A stretch of DNA of 64,000 nucleotides from Ctena decussata. Taxonomy: Eukaryota; Mollusca; Bivalvia; Lucinida; Lucinidae. The first letter of the stretch is position 1. Each line of letters opens with the position of its first letter. Both the position numbers and the translations under genes were made by a program. The notes beneath the pieces were generated by a model. It ran no database searches and was not told where the DNA came from. It saw only the letters and a list, made by a program, of their open reading frames with translations. Shown here in pieces: positions 11,164-21,371 of the stretch. Location: assembly GCA_963989385.1 (NCBI GenBank), contig OZ022508.1, forward strand, positions 56,831,087 to 56,895,086. The letters are read 5' to 3'.

Positions 11164-11339
11164 AATAGATAAAATAGGATAGAATAGACGTAGCCCACGT
11201 TTGTATTAGCGGTACGTATATGCAAGTTTTTGAAATCTAAACGCTGTTGGTTAAAAGAAGTGGGTAAAATAGTACAAGCATCACTAAATTGCGAATAAGA
11301 TCTATGACCATTGTGACTATTATCTCCGTTGACTACTAA

Positions 11340-11560
11340 CAATTTCGCACCCGTTAAGGGCTACTGATCTAGCCGTCCTGGGTTCGAGCCCCGCTACTGG
11401 GACGCTAGAGGCGAGAATCTTTCTAACCGTAAACGGGGTTCCATTGCACACAGAATTCTATTATCACCCTCCCATCGTCCTGATATGACTGAAATACTTT
11501 AAAAAGGAGTAAATCACAAGGCGTCAACCCATCCATACCGTTCTGCTTTAGCAAGCGATT
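11340..11560 (+). repeat. SINE family S3, copy b
   Basis: A tRNA-like B-box region 'ctgggttcgagccccgctac' at about 11380 is followed by 'accgtaaacggggttccatt', 'tatcaccctcccatcgtcct' and 'gatatgactgaaatacttt'. These body blocks match copies at 6.3 (minus), 14.0 (plus) and 36.3 kb (minus). Confidence 0.75.
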
Positions 11561-11859
11561 GGCTATTGTATATACAGTAATGAATGTAATGTTAATGACT
11601 GCCATGCCATTACGGTTTTAAGCATTCGTTTACGACCATTAAGCTAAATCTGACATGCATTTACATTATATGCATCAGACGTCACGGACGAGGTCCTGAT
11701 TGAAAACCGGCTACTAAACTGTATAAGACACTGCAGCAGACCTTTCTATGGGATTCTTTTTAAAGAATTCAACTTGTTTATTTTTACTTAGCTTTCTCTA
11801 AGAAGGGTATTGTTTTTGGGTCCCTGTTATAGTCGAAAAGGATTGTAGTGGTGGGTTCA

Positions 11860-12590
11860 TGTGTCCATCCGTCAACCTGTCGGTCCGTTTGTAGACAAAT
11901 CTTGTCGCGCAACTCTTTGAGTTTTTACCTCATTTCATGAAACATTCAGGCTGTTGTGATCACCACCAAGGGCCGTATTCATAAAGCCACTTAAGTCGTT
12001 GCTATGCGGTTGCTAAGGCTAAATATCTATAAAGGAGATTCCCTACAACTATGGAATTTGGTCTGGAGGAACAGTCTTTGTAAGACTGTTCCTCCAGAGC
12101 AAATTTCATAGTTGTAGGGAATCTCCTTCAATGAAATTTAGCCTTAGCAACAGCATAACAACCACTTAAGTCGTTTTATGAATACGGCCCCTGACATGGG
12201 TCAGATTTTATTTGGATAATAATCGGAACCTTTCTGTCAGAGAACATTACGATCATTTATCGGTAATTCTGTGGTCAAATCTTGTAGCCACAAATCCTAT
12301 TTCAGTTTTTAACTGATTTTGGTAAACTTTCAGGATGCTGTTTGTCAAAGTAACAGCCGTTAACCTGGCCAGTTAAGCAAATTTTGAGACCATTATTCCT
12401 GCCATTTTCATTTGATTTTCGCGAAACATTCAGGATATTGTTATTATCATCTGCTGTAGATACCGGAGTAATGTTCGAACTCTTCCAGCCAGTGTCACGG
12501 CCGTTGATCAGCCTAGCAGTACACAATTTGTGGCTGTAACTCCTCCTTCGGTTTTCAATTACTTTTTATAAGCTTTGAACGTTTCGTTAT
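11860..12590 (+). repeat. Degenerate tandem repeat ('aaacattcaggatgttg' units) hosting family C
   Basis: Units recur near 11936 ('catgaaacattcaggctg'), 12325 ('ggtaaactttcaggatgctg') and 12422 ('gcgaaacattcaggatattg'), each linked to a 'caactcct-ttcggttttcaa' block and a 'gtccatccgtcaacctgtc' stretch. Similar repeats are, from memory, widespread in invertebrate genomes. The family C MITE sits inside the first unit. It is non-coding. Confidence 0.55.
11970..12190. mobile_element. Family C palindromic MITE, copy 2 (221 bp, opposite orientation)
   Basis: GGGCCGTATTCATAAA to ATGAATACGGCCC, same length as the 7.2-kb copy. Its left arm matches the right arm of copy 1 more closely than the left. 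The hairpin centre is 'aggaacagtctttgtaagac'. It is inserted in a degenerate tandem repeat. The flanks (CAA and CTG) give no clear target-site duplication. Confidence 0.85.
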
Positions 12591-12599
12591 TTCTATTTA

Positions 12600-13160
12600 A
12601 AGTAGATCATATAATTTCGGATAGTGATAACATCTGAAGTAGATGATATGATTTGGGGAAGAGCATGTGATAAGGTGACAGACCCTGACTGATTAAAATC
12701 AAATTTCCAAGTTACTGATACGCACATACGCCGGGTGAGTTTGACCTTTGGCCGTTTATTCTCTTTAAGGCTGGTATCCGAAATTCAGGAAATTGGCTGA
12801 CTAGTACACCAATACTATACTCAATACATGTATATAACTGACATTGATCCAAAATTAACAAGACATACTGCCTACAGTAGGCGTATGAGAAGCAGAAGCA
12901 TTCAAACCATATATGAGGATCAGAGCTTGACAAAAACTACTACACAGACTTAATATTTAGGTACAAAAGAACTCTGCTTAGGAATAGACGGGCGCTCTGT
13001 CCCAGTTGTGTGCAACTATGATCACGTACCGCTGAACCACTTGGGAACGTCGTTACGATACTTGAAACAGAACAGAGTTTGTCTCTCGTTCGTTTGATTT
13101 TGTGCCTAACTAACCTGCCCCCCAGCCCAATGCAGAGGCGAACTTATGCAACTATGCAAT
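12600..13160. other. No gene seen; short repeat at 13025-13080
   Basis: At 13025-13080 'ccacttgggaacgtcgttac' is shared with two copies at 55.93 and 56.01 kb, pointing to an interspersed repeat. Otherwise nothing is recognised. Confidence 0.4.
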
Positions 13161-13162
13161 CT

Positions 13163-13405
13163 GGCCCCGAGGTTATAAAACTTTTTTCATGCTCAACTCA
13201 GCTGAGCATGAAATTTAAAATGCCCATTAATATAAAAATACCAAGAAATTCAGCATGTTTCAGGCTCAGATAAGCCAAGAAGGCTATTTTTTCTGCTCAT
13301 AAATATTAAAATGCCAACTATTGTTGGCATTTTAAAATTTATGAGCAGAAAAAATTTCATGCTCAGCTGAGTTGAGCATGAAAAAAGTTTTATAACCTCG
13401 GGGCC
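13163..13405. mobile_element. Family M foldback element with nested palindromes
   Basis: Outer inverted repeats run GGCCCCGAGGTTATAAAACT then 'ttcatgctcaactcagctga', returning at 13349-13405. The arm itself contains 'catgctcaactcagctgagc', an inner palindrome. A second hairpin sits at about 13288-13355 ('aaaatgccaactattgttgg'). The ends recur in a shorter element at 42811-42893. It is non-coding. Confidence 0.8.
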
Positions 13406-13409
13406 TGGT

Positions 13410-13970
13410 CAAATATCCTACTCTACATCCTAAACTATTCCCTATGTGTGCGAACTTTGTATTTATAATTTTCAATGTGTATCCAAATAAGGTAATAAAC
13501 ATTATTAAGTATATCAAAACTCATTATTTCAAATTTAATTGTCTTTAGCAATAACGTTCATTTAGTGTTATGCTTGATTATAGCTGCTTTTTCTGTTGTG
13601 AAAGAGTTAAATTCAATTCGACAATATGACTATTTCGCTCACATTGTTTGATATTCGCAGACTATCATGTGTCACATTATCAATATATCTTCCTAAGAAA
13701 ATTGTCCATTAGGTGTTACTTTGTTGCCGAACTCTATGCATATTTTCAGTTTATCATTTTGGTCGCCTCTTAAAGCCTTGATAAAAGGATTTTTGGCTTG
13801 ATATTTTATGTATGTCTACGCTCATAAACCTACTAACATGAATCTGAATTACTGATTCACTATTACATTGCATAAAAAGGCCACGATCCGACAAAATGTG
13901 CCTCAGAGAACTTATTTACTGTCATGTTATAGTCTTACATGTAACATATTTGTAGTCATAAGGTTGCCGC
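13410..13970. other. AT-rich, nothing recognised
   Basis: No open frame, RNA gene or repeat that I can support. Confidence 0.45.
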
Positions 13971-13974
13971 TGAA

Positions 13975-14110
13975 GGTGGATATCCGTTCAATCGTTAACG
14001 GGGTTCCATTGCACACAGTTTTTCAAAATCGCCATCCCATCACCCTGATGTGACTGAAATACTGTTCAAAAGGACGTAAACGTACAAGTCATAAATCCAT
14101 CTATGTAGTC
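13975..14110 (+). repeat. SINE family S3, copy c (head missing)
   Basis: Body blocks 'taacggggttccattgcaca', 'ccatcaccctgatgtgac' and 'tgaaatactgttcaaaagg' match the copies at 6.3, 11.3 and 36.3 kb. No B-box head is visible upstream, so it is 5'-truncated. Confidence 0.65.
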
Positions 14111-14164
14111 ACAAGCGTAATTCGTACCATATTCGGTTTGACTCGATTAACGGTAAACGACTTT

Positions 14165-14330
14165 TTCAGTTTAGTTTAATCATATTTTATTGCCTTTGAA
14201 ACAAGCAATGGGGTTGGGCTACAAGTTCTCACAACATTAGTTACAGCCCTTCCCCTACAACATATTTACAATACGTTAACATGGCAACTATACAGAAAGA
14301 GAATAACTAAATATATGGATGAAGAACAAA
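14165..14330 (-). mobile_element. Second copy of the LINE 3' end
   Basis: On the minus strand 'aggggaagggctgtaactaa' and 'acttgtagcccaacccc' are followed by an 'aataaaatatgattaaact' tail. The same order occurs at 14955-15060 as the 3' end of the LINE. Homology may extend to about 14640 with heavy divergence. This is a separate, severely 5'-truncated insertion. Confidence 0.65.
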
Positions 14331-14627
14331 AATGTAAGTATAATTATACATACGCATTATACATATACCAACACATGCATATGGTACATGCACAAGCATG
14401 CACATACATGCACATATGAATTGCATAGGCATTTAAATATATCAAGATATAGAATGATATAAAGGTGATAAAGTAAATAAATAGTATAACTAAGTGAATA
14501 CGACTAAAAGGAAACGAGAAAAAAGGAAGAAAAGAAAAAAAAGAGAGAGAGAGAACAAAGAGAGATTGGCGATGCTGCTCGAAGAGGGATCCCAGGAAGC
14601 CGCGAACAGAGCGCTCCCAATCCAACA

Positions 14628-14724
14628 AATGCATCAGCGCTGACCGATCAGATTCTTTACTTTCCCAAACATTCGCAGAATTTATTAATAGGAAACAATC
14701 TGATCAGTCAGCGCAGATGCATAG
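14628..14724. repeat. Imperfect inverted repeat around an AATAAA-containing loop
   Basis: 'atgcatcagcgctgaccgat' at about 14629 returns in reverse complement at 14695-14723 as 'atgcatctgcgctgactgat', each followed by CAGATT. The arms are roughly 35 bp, and the loop holds the stop codon and AATAAA of the candidate exon next door. This could mean the GC-rich sequence is a mobile-element end rather than host exon. Confidence 0.65.
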
Positions 14725-14858
14725 GCTGGCCCAGCTCTCTCCGCCCCGCAGTACATGAGACCCCGCTCCAAGCTGCACCGCTCTTGAAATTCCCCTGTGC
14801 TGAACTGCCTGTGCTCCTGAAGGCCGACGGAAGGGTAGGTATATAGTGAGGGCAGCAC
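14685..14858 (-). CDS. Candidate 3'-terminal coding exon of an unidentified host gene
   Basis: On the minus strand a strong acceptor (pyrimidine-rich TTTCTCTTTCTTTTTCAG) precedes 14858. From there a phase-0 reading of 57 codons runs to TAA at 14685-14687, overlapping an AATAAA signal (14681-14686). The stretch is clearly more GC-rich than its surroundings. The translation contains TYPSVGLQEHRQFSTG and YCGAERAGPAYASALTDQ; I recognise no family. A second frame is also open over most of it, which weakens the case. If real, the LINE at 14.96-18.06 kb lies in the preceding intron. No upstream exon was found. The inverted repeat at its 3' end is a warning that it may be repeat-derived. Confidence 0.35.
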   Translation of the reverse strand: MLPSLYTYPSVGLQEHRQFSTGEFQERCSLERGLMYCGAERAGPAYASALTDQIVSY

Positions 14859-15357
14859 CTGAAAAAGAAAGAGAAATATAAGATTGTTTCGTGGAAAAAT
14901 GCCTATGTTCATGAGGACAACTATATATAAATTCATATTCCATAGTGGCCTCATAGTTTAGTTTAGACATATTTTATTGTCCAAACTATTACAATAGGGT
15001 TGGGCTACAAGTTCTATCAACATTTGGTACAGCCCTTCCCTTAGAGCAGTATATAGGCTATATACATTTGAACAACTTTGACTTTGAATATAAGGAATAA
15101 ATAACAATATAATATGACTGAAGAAACGACCAACAGGTCAAAGAAAGATGAAAAATAGCAAAGTAAGAAGGTGAAAAGAAAATGGATATGAGTAAAGTTA
15201 AAGTAAGCGGATTACAGAGTAACATGAAACTGAATAATCCAGGGGCAACATCCAGTCGCTCCCGAACTACTCGTTTCCATGTTTATATACGTGGTGTTCG
15301 GCTTCACATCCTCCGTCTGCCCGTAAAGAAAGCATGCACCCAGGAGATAATACTAAA

Positions 15358-15557
15358 TTATTTGAAACGCCCCGTATCTTTGATATAAGATTGGACCTCT
15401 ATAAACAGAACATCGTTATCGGTATCGCTGAGATTGTCTTTACCAAGCAAAAGTGCATTTATACTAAGGGGGTGATAGCATCTTGTTCTTGTGAAAAAAG
15501 TAAGTCGCTGTTCATCGAAAAGGGGACATTCAAAAAAGAAGTGATTGGCCGTTTCTT
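15358..15557 (-). pseudogene. Out-of-frame C-terminus of the LINE protein (frameshift)
   Basis: The main LINE frame runs on through CSCNNDKKRP to 15459, but from about 15551-15558 a different frame carries the expected conserved ending: HFFFEC about ten residues after the CSC pair, then a run of about 50 more codons ending at TAA 15358-15360. A C-x-C...H...C segment is the usual zinc-binding tail of this LINE class. One base lost (or two gained) in 'gataagaaacgg' explains the shift. The copy would therefore make a protein with a wrong tail. Confidence 0.75.
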
Positions 15558-18026
15558 ATCATTATTGCAAGAACATAAAGGTGACACATTCAGATGATTT
15601 CGAAATAAATCATTGTTGAGATTACTACAACCATTTCGAATTCCATAATGGATTACAAATAGATATCTATTTCCCTTACTTGAAAAGGTAATTATTTTGG
15701 GAAATAGTGAAGATTTTAGTGAATTTTTAAATCTTTTAAACGAATCAATGTCTCGGACAGAACTGTCTAAGGTGTTCCACAATGCAACTGAAGAAGGGAC
15801 ACAACTCTTCCGAAAAGTCTCCGTTCGTGTTCGAGGGGTCATAAAATCGTTAGCGTTACGAAGAGGATAGCTAGAAATTTCACCAATTAAAGGTGGGATG
15901 AGATCAGATATATAATCAGGAACCATATTATTGTTACATTTATACATGAAGCAAAGTTTTTGAAATTTTCTTCTTTCATGAAGCGGAGCCCATCCACATT
16001 CGTTATATAATTTATCCAAAGAAACTGAGCGTGTAAGGCCGGTTACTATTCTTGCTGCTTCGTTTTGAAGTTTTTCGAGGGAATTGAGCTCTTGAATGGT
16101 ACAGCCGTCCCAAACGATAGATGAGTACTCTAAAATGGGTCTTACGTATGCTAAATATATTTGATTAAGTGCAACTCTCGATAGTGTGAACTTAAGCCTG
16201 CGCATTATACATAATACTTTGTTAGCAGATTTGATTATATTTTGTATATGATCATGCCAGCGAACCTTGTTGTTCAGGGTTATACCTAAATGTTTGTGGT
16301 TACCAACGAACGTTATGGGAGTGTTGTCAAAAATCAGCTTCGGCACATCAATTTGGGAGAGACTGAATGAGAACAACATTGCTTCAGTTTTACTGGGATT
16401 AAACTTAACCAGCCATTGTTTGGCCCACTGAGAGATGATGGCTAGGTCATGATTGATGATACCTTCCAAGTCATTCAAATTTGAGGCAGAAAAGTATAAG
16501 GAACTATCATCTGCGAATAATCTTGTTAGACTTAAAAGATGTTCATAAATATCGTTGACGTAAATTAGAAAAAACAGAGGACCGAGTACAGAGTCTTGGG
16601 GAACACCTGCAATTACATTCCGAAAGGATGAGAAAGATGAATTAATAACAACCCTCTGTTGTCGGTTTGATAAATAACTACTAATCCATTCGAGGACATC
16701 ACCGTCAATGCCATATTGTTGAAGTTTGAATAAAAGGCCTTTATGCCATACGCGGTCAAATGCTTTAGAGATGTCGCAAAAGGCCATACATGAATGTTGT
16801 TTCTCGTCGAGCAACTGACAGATATGATGGAAAGTATCGACAAGCTGATAGGTGGTTGAATGTCCGAGTAGAAAGCCGGACTGGTACTTATAAAATATAT
16901 TATTAGATATTAGGTAATTGTGAATCTTTTTAAAAACTATTCTTTCCATTACTTTAGCTACATTACTTAATAAAGATATGGGTCTGTAATTTGAAGCTAG
17001 CGTTTTATCATCTTTTTTATATATGGGTAAAACAAGGGATTTTTTCCAGGAAGACGGAAAGGAGTGATCACATAAAATTCTGTTGTATAGTATGCAAAGG
17101 GGTTTTAGTACACTGTGGACAGTTCCTATTAACATCTTATTACTGACAAGGTCACGACCTATGGCTTTGTTTGGATTCAGATTTTCGATAATATCCTTAA
17201 TTTCACTTTCTTCAATTGCTATAGTACTAAGTGTTGAATTAGTTTTCATCTCAAGAGGTGGCAAATATACTTGTTCGTCATTAACAGACGAAATTGACGC
17301 AAAATAATCATTTAAACAGTCCGCCTTTGCTTCGTCGGTAGAATGAACAACTACACTGCCATCAGGAGACTGAGAACTTAAGGGGGGTATTGCAGAAGTT
17401 TTACTATTACCTTTGACAAAATGTCGTATAATCTTCCAATAATTACATTTATTACCACTATAAGATTCAAAGAGAAGGTTTTCAATATTATTAAAGAAAG
17501 CTTCCTTGGCGTGCTTTATGAGATTATTTACTTTATTACGTGCGTGTTTATAGTTAATCCAATCAGTTTGTTTACCGGACTTTGCTGCTTTTGTTTTTAA
17601 ACGATCACGTTTTCGAGAATGACGTCTTATCTCCGAATCATACCAAGGTTTGTCCGATGGTCGTATGGTTACTTCTTTAGTGGGGATGCTTTCTTTAGCA
17701 AAATTCATAAATTTATCGGTAAACGTATTACAAGCAACATCTATACTGCCATCATTCAAGCAATCCCAATCCTGAGATAAATTTTTTTGATTAAATAAGT
17801 CAAAATCTGCTCTTTTGTACAACCAAACCGTTCGTTTATAAGCAAAGGATAGAGGGTAGTCATGGGGAATACAAATGTATATTGCAGAGTGGTCAGAAAA
17901 ATCATTTGGGGAGGCAATTATACCCGAATCAAGAACAGACATTTCGTCTGGAACTATTACTGGGTCTAACAGAGCTGTATTTCTTGTAGGGAGAGTAATG
18001 ACGTTGTGCAAGGAGTTCATAAGCAT
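15459..18026 (-). CDS. LINE ORF2-type reverse transcriptase, 855 codons, N-terminally truncated
   Basis: Residues 1-55 are the end of an endonuclease domain (SDHSAIY at 44-50). The reverse transcriptase spans about 328-590: KKDDKTLASNYRPISLLS (337-354), CDISKAFDRVWHKG (417-430), IAGVPQDSVLGPLFF (472-486), and the catalytic FADD at 504-507. A thumb and connection region follows with LAYVRPILEYSSIVWDG (625-641) and LEKLQNEAARIVTG (650-663). The C-terminal 30 residues are out of frame. Odd residues: the usual GVPQG is GVPQD, and the usual NKATGPD-like block reads NPNKAIGRDLVS (284-295). Function in active relatives is target-primed reverse transcription of element RNA. With no N-terminal endonuclease it is very unlikely to be autonomous. 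The annotated ATG has no special support. Confidence 0.95.
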   Translation of the reverse strand: MLMNSLHNVITLPTRNTALLDPVIVPDEMSVLDSGIIASPNDFSDHSAIYICIPHDYPLSFAYKRTVWLYKRADFDLFNQKNLSQDWDCLNDGSIDVACNTFTDKFMNFAKESIPTKEVTIRPSDKPWYDSEIRRHSRKRDRLKTKAAKSGKQTDWINYKHARNKVNNLIKHAKEAFFNNIENLLFESYSGNKCNYWKIIRHFVKGNSKTSAIPPLSSQSPDGSVVVHSTDEAKADCLNDYFASISSVNDEQVYLPPLEMKTNSTLSTIAIEESEIKDIIENLNPNKAIGRDLVSNKMLIGTVHSVLKPLCILYNRILCDHSFPSSWKKSLVLPIYKKDDKTLASNYRPISLLSNVAKVMERIVFKKIHNYLISNNIFYKYQSGFLLGHSTTYQLVDTFHHICQLLDEKQHSCMAFCDISKAFDRVWHKGLLFKLQQYGIDGDVLEWISSYLSNRQQRVVINSSFSSFRNVIAGVPQDSVLGPLFFLIYVNDIYEHLLSLTRLFADDSSLYFSASNLNDLEGIINHDLAIISQWAKQWLVKFNPSKTEAMLFSFSLSQIDVPKLIFDNTPITFVGNHKHLGITLNNKVRWHDHIQNIIKSANKVLCIMRRLKFTLSRVALNQIYLAYVRPILEYSSIVWDGCTIQELNSLEKLQNEAARIVTGLTRSVSLDKLYNECGWAPLHERRKFQKLCFMYKCNNNMVPDYISDLIPPLIGEISSYPLRNANDFMTPRTRTETFRKSCVPSSVALWNTLDSSVRDIDSFKRFKNSLKSSLFPKIITFSSKGNRYLFVIHYGIRNGCSNLNNDLFRNHLNVSPLCSCNNDKKRPITSFLNVPFSMNSDLLFSQEQDAITPLV

Positions 18027-18311
18027 GACATCTTTAAGATTGTTTACACTTTTTCCTGGTTAAGACTTGTATATTGTGAAACGCGTCAAACCAAATTCAG
18101 ATTTAGGATTGAAATCTGAAATCTGTTTGCACAACCTCAGGAGATACTCGTATATGCACCAGGTATAAAGTATTACCCAGAAATGGTTGCAGTCTTCCAA
18201 AAGCACGAAAAGTCGAGGAAAAGGAGGACACAATCAAACTCTGCCAAGGACAGTACCTGCTAAATGAACATAAAAACCCCTCAAACGAAGTATAGATTTT
18301 CACGGGTAGTC

Positions 18312-18565
18312 TTCAGGTTGGTTGGTTTGTTGGGTTGGGTTTAACGGCCCTTTGAGACAGTATTTCATTCTATATCGGGCCGTAAGCCTATAGAGAGGGA
18401 GAAAGAAAAGAGAAATGCTGGACGAGAGAAAAATATCCAAACAACCCCACCCGCACCTACTGCAAACACAGTAGGCCCTTGCCCTACTATTATCCAAAAT
18501 CCGTAGGACGCCCCGGCACTGGGATTATACCCAGCACCATCGCATCACCCATCCACTGCTCAGTC
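18312..18565 (-). repeat. SINE-like family S1, copy b
   Basis: A TTGGTTGGTTTG tail on the left, 'aacggccctttgagacag', 'ctactgcaaacacagtaggc' and 'gccccggcactgggattata' match the 28.5-kb copy block by block. The minus-strand head shows a degenerate B-box-like 'gctgggtataatcccagtgc'. It sits 0.25 kb upstream of the truncated 5' end of the LINE. Confidence 0.7.
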
Positions 18566-18868
18566 TTATCGGGTAGTACTTAGATCTTTGCATATTAAAC
18601 CATTCTCACACAGCTACATCCCGTCCTCACGGTATATGGGCACACCTCTATATTTTCCACCATGTTTAAAAAGGAGATCAATTAACATGGCCTAATGTTT
18701 GCTTCGCCTAAGGACGAATCACTCTCGGATGGGGGCCTATTCTTTAAAGACAGGACTTATATGCCGTTGAGAGGGAAAAGAGTTCTGGTTCCCAACACAT
18801 AACATATGCTTCCTGTACAGGTAATGGTTTGAATTTTTTCGACCCATTAGAGGACCAGAACTACCTAA

Positions 18869-19652
18869 AGGGTGGTTTTAAAAAAATGAGTCAAAAGTGT
18901 GACATGAGGGGTCTGTTCACTCTTCCTGATATTTTATAAAGTAAAGAGATACAAAACTGCTAAGCTAGCATTCATATGATAGTCAGATGGTTTCTGCACA
19001 AGGAGATTTAAATTTCTATCATTTCAGATCAGTAGCTGAAGAGTTATGACCCAAAATGTGTGACGAAAAAAAAAAAAAACACATTTTATTTGTCGCGAGT
19101 GTAACAAAACTTCTGATACATACTATTCCTAGGTCTTTGAAAAGAAATAGCTGATTGTGGTATTTTAACAATTATATCAATATGAGGGGTAAAAATTATA
19201 GTAAACTTTTCCTGACTTCTACATGTATTTGTTGCAGAAATTTGACAAATTTAGTCAGATTTGTTACACATTTTTACACCAAACCTTATTCAAGTGCACA
19301 CCATGCATACAAAATCAAAATTAAAGACAAAACAATATGTTGATCTGAAGGCACAAACATGTAACTTTTAATTAAGTGATAAAACATATAATTAAAAAGT
19401 CATTTTAATCATGCAAAGATGTAAAAAAATACAATTTTAGTAAAAATGTCAACTTTTTGCGTTACACTCGGGACAAAATTGACCCTTTTTTGAGCCCTTA
19501 TTTTGTAAGTAATTAAGCTACGAAAGTAAAGCTTTGCACTACTTTTAATATCATTTTAATGCATACTCTGACAATAAACAGAGTGTATAAAAGGCTTTCT
19601 TTCATCAAACATCCCAAGGAAACGAAAAAGACTCATTTTTTTAAATCACCCT
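18869..19652. mobile_element. Non-autonomous DNA element with 24-bp terminal inverted repeats
   Basis: The left end AGGGTGGTTTTAAAAAAATG and the right end, read in reverse, AGGGTGATTTAAAAAAATGA are inverted repeats about 740 bp apart. Further in, 'tgtcgcgagtgtaac' (about 19091) and 'gttacactcgggaca' (about 19459) also face each other. There is no transposase frame. The small plus-strand frame 19155-19343 has no recognisable domain. The target-site duplication is unclear. Confidence 0.55.
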
Positions 19653-19659
19653 AATGCGA

Positions 19660-20175
19660 CACTTTTATTGGTTGACTAGAGGTGTTGACAATATATGATG
19701 AAGAGACAAAATGACCATGTGGAAGTTAGTACCACCCCTGTCTTAAAGTGGAATACTTACTCTAACAGTAGCATCTGTTCTGTTTTACCACTTTGAGAAA
19801 GAAAGCAAATAGAAATAATAATTTAAGTTGATTACCATGAAAGTGGATCTATTTACGTGAATTTTGATGTAGTTTAAACTCAGGGAAAGTTCCAGTCTAA
19901 GTTTTTGATGACATAATTAAAACGCAATGCCTCAGGATGCAGAAACAGTTTGTTAATTATGAAACTTTTCATCAGGATATAGGTTTACTACGTTTTAAGT
20001 CACCTCGCTATAAGTAATATCGAAGCAAGGTTTTTTCGTGATACTTCATATTTATATACTAGGGTCATTTCATTCATTAGTACTAAGCAGTGCAAAAAAC
20101 AAGTCCGATAAAGTACATGTAAAAAAAATATCAATAAACAAATAAAAGAAAATAAAATCAGATGGAATTATCCAA
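19660..20175. other. AT-rich, nothing recognised
   Basis: No open frame over 60 codons, no long palindrome and no RNA gene seen. Confidence 0.45.
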
Positions 20176-20178
20176 TTT

Positions 20179-20621
20179 TTTAAGGAATGAATTTCATTTT
20201 TCTGAGGTTTATCGAAGTGTAAACTACATTGGGTCACGTGCAAAGTGAATGAACCCCGAAGGGGTTCATGTAAACTTTGCTAGTGACCCAATGTAGTTTA
20301 CACTTCGATAAACATCAGAAAAATTAAGTTCATTGCTTATATTTACATTCGTTTCAATCAACTCTTTCTTGAAAAATCTTTTATAAGCCCTAAAATTGAA
20401 GCAATAAAACATGTACACGCAGGTTTTTCTGGTAACAGCAGAACGGCATGCATAACGACATGACGTTGCTGACGTCCAATCAGTTGGTAGAGAGCCATTG
20501 TTTATTTTTACGTCATTGACGTCGCGTGTCTCAGTGTAATTATTGGAATGTAAACTACATTACGTTCCAATGGTTTACTATAGGGCTTTTCAGTAACTAC
20601 ACCACGAATGTAAATAATCTA
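20179..20621 (-). mobile_element. Family F foldback element, copy 1
   Basis: A roughly 440-bp block that recurs in reverse orientation at 56466-56907 with only scattered differences. It contains a 130-bp near-perfect hairpin (20195-20324) with 'gtgtaaactacattgggtca' arms and a centre 'gaaccccgaaggggttc'. A second small palindrome 'ggaatgtaaactacattacg' lies near the far end. Between them lie CCAAT (20475-20479) and several TGACG motifs. It is non-coding. Confidence 0.8.
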
Positions 20622-20624
20622 CAA

Positions 20625-21365
20625 TATCCTGACGCACTGATCTGAAAATGCAAACGAAACAATACTAAACTGAGAACAACTTCAAGAATAATCACTTATG
20701 TCAAGTCTAGCTACGTGTAAGTACATTGTCATATTTAACAAAAGCTGAAATTAAATAACCATGAATGATTTTGGTTCCTCTTGGGTGAAATTCAGAACCA
20801 AATGAGTGTTGTAAATGTATGAAAAATGCAAATATCAATTTTGATATGCAGCTCCGAGGACGAGAAATGATGAAACATTGTCAGAAATGCCTCCAATCTA
20901 TCAATCATCCCTCTTCTAAATATCATCTTCTAATGTCACATAAAACGTTTGGATAAATATAGAACCGCAAATAATGATAATCAAAATAAGTCCTATCATG
21001 GCATCGACATTGTAGTCAATATGGAATAATTGAAACAAAGAAAGACACTATTAAGATGTAGAATAGGCTGTGTTTTGTTAGTGTAGCCAGAGGTTTTCTT
21101 TAACACTCATATCTGCATAGGCAATTTGAGTCCTTTGCCTGGTTTCATCGTCGTTCTTTTACTTCATGTGGTTCACTGCTGCAATGTCTTGCGGATATGT
21201 TGTTTTGACCTAGTCAGAATTGAGGACTAGGCAGCCTGGCTCCTTATGCCTAAAACCGAGTTAAATTTCTAGTGGTCTAATTACTGACCGGTCCAAAGCG
21301 GAGATACGTTTATTTCAAGTATGTTTAATACTTTGCATAATCTGGTTAAGCAATATTTTTGAGAA
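20625..21365. other. No gene recognised
   Basis: AT-rich. 'ttactgaccggtccaaagcg' near 21280 resembles the start of the family G repeat at 58.1 kb ('actgaccgttccaaggcgg'). No coding support. Confidence 0.4.
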
Positions 21366-21371
21366 AAATTC

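Larger units (their letters stand above)
14955..18060 (-). mobile_element. 5'-truncated non-LTR retrotransposon (LINE, Jockey/CR1-like)
   Basis: Reads on the minus strand. It opens abruptly inside the C-terminal part of an apurinic-type endonuclease (the SDHSAIY motif survives). It continues through a full reverse-transcriptase frame, a frameshifted C-terminal Cys/His segment ending at TAA 15358-15360, and about 400 bp of 3' UTR, and ends with 'caataaaatatg' and TAAACTAAACT. An in-frame TAA lies at 18059-18061, and sequence beyond it shows no endonuclease blocks, consistent with 5' truncation at insertion. A second 3' end with the same tail lies at 14.17 kb. Target-site duplications were not found. 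Confidence 0.85.

Noticed and set aside
18060..18303. Upstream part of the LINE endonuclease
   Set aside because: An in-frame TAA at 18059-18061 and no endonuclease blocks beyond it; a short 'SDFN' string in one frame was too little to support it.
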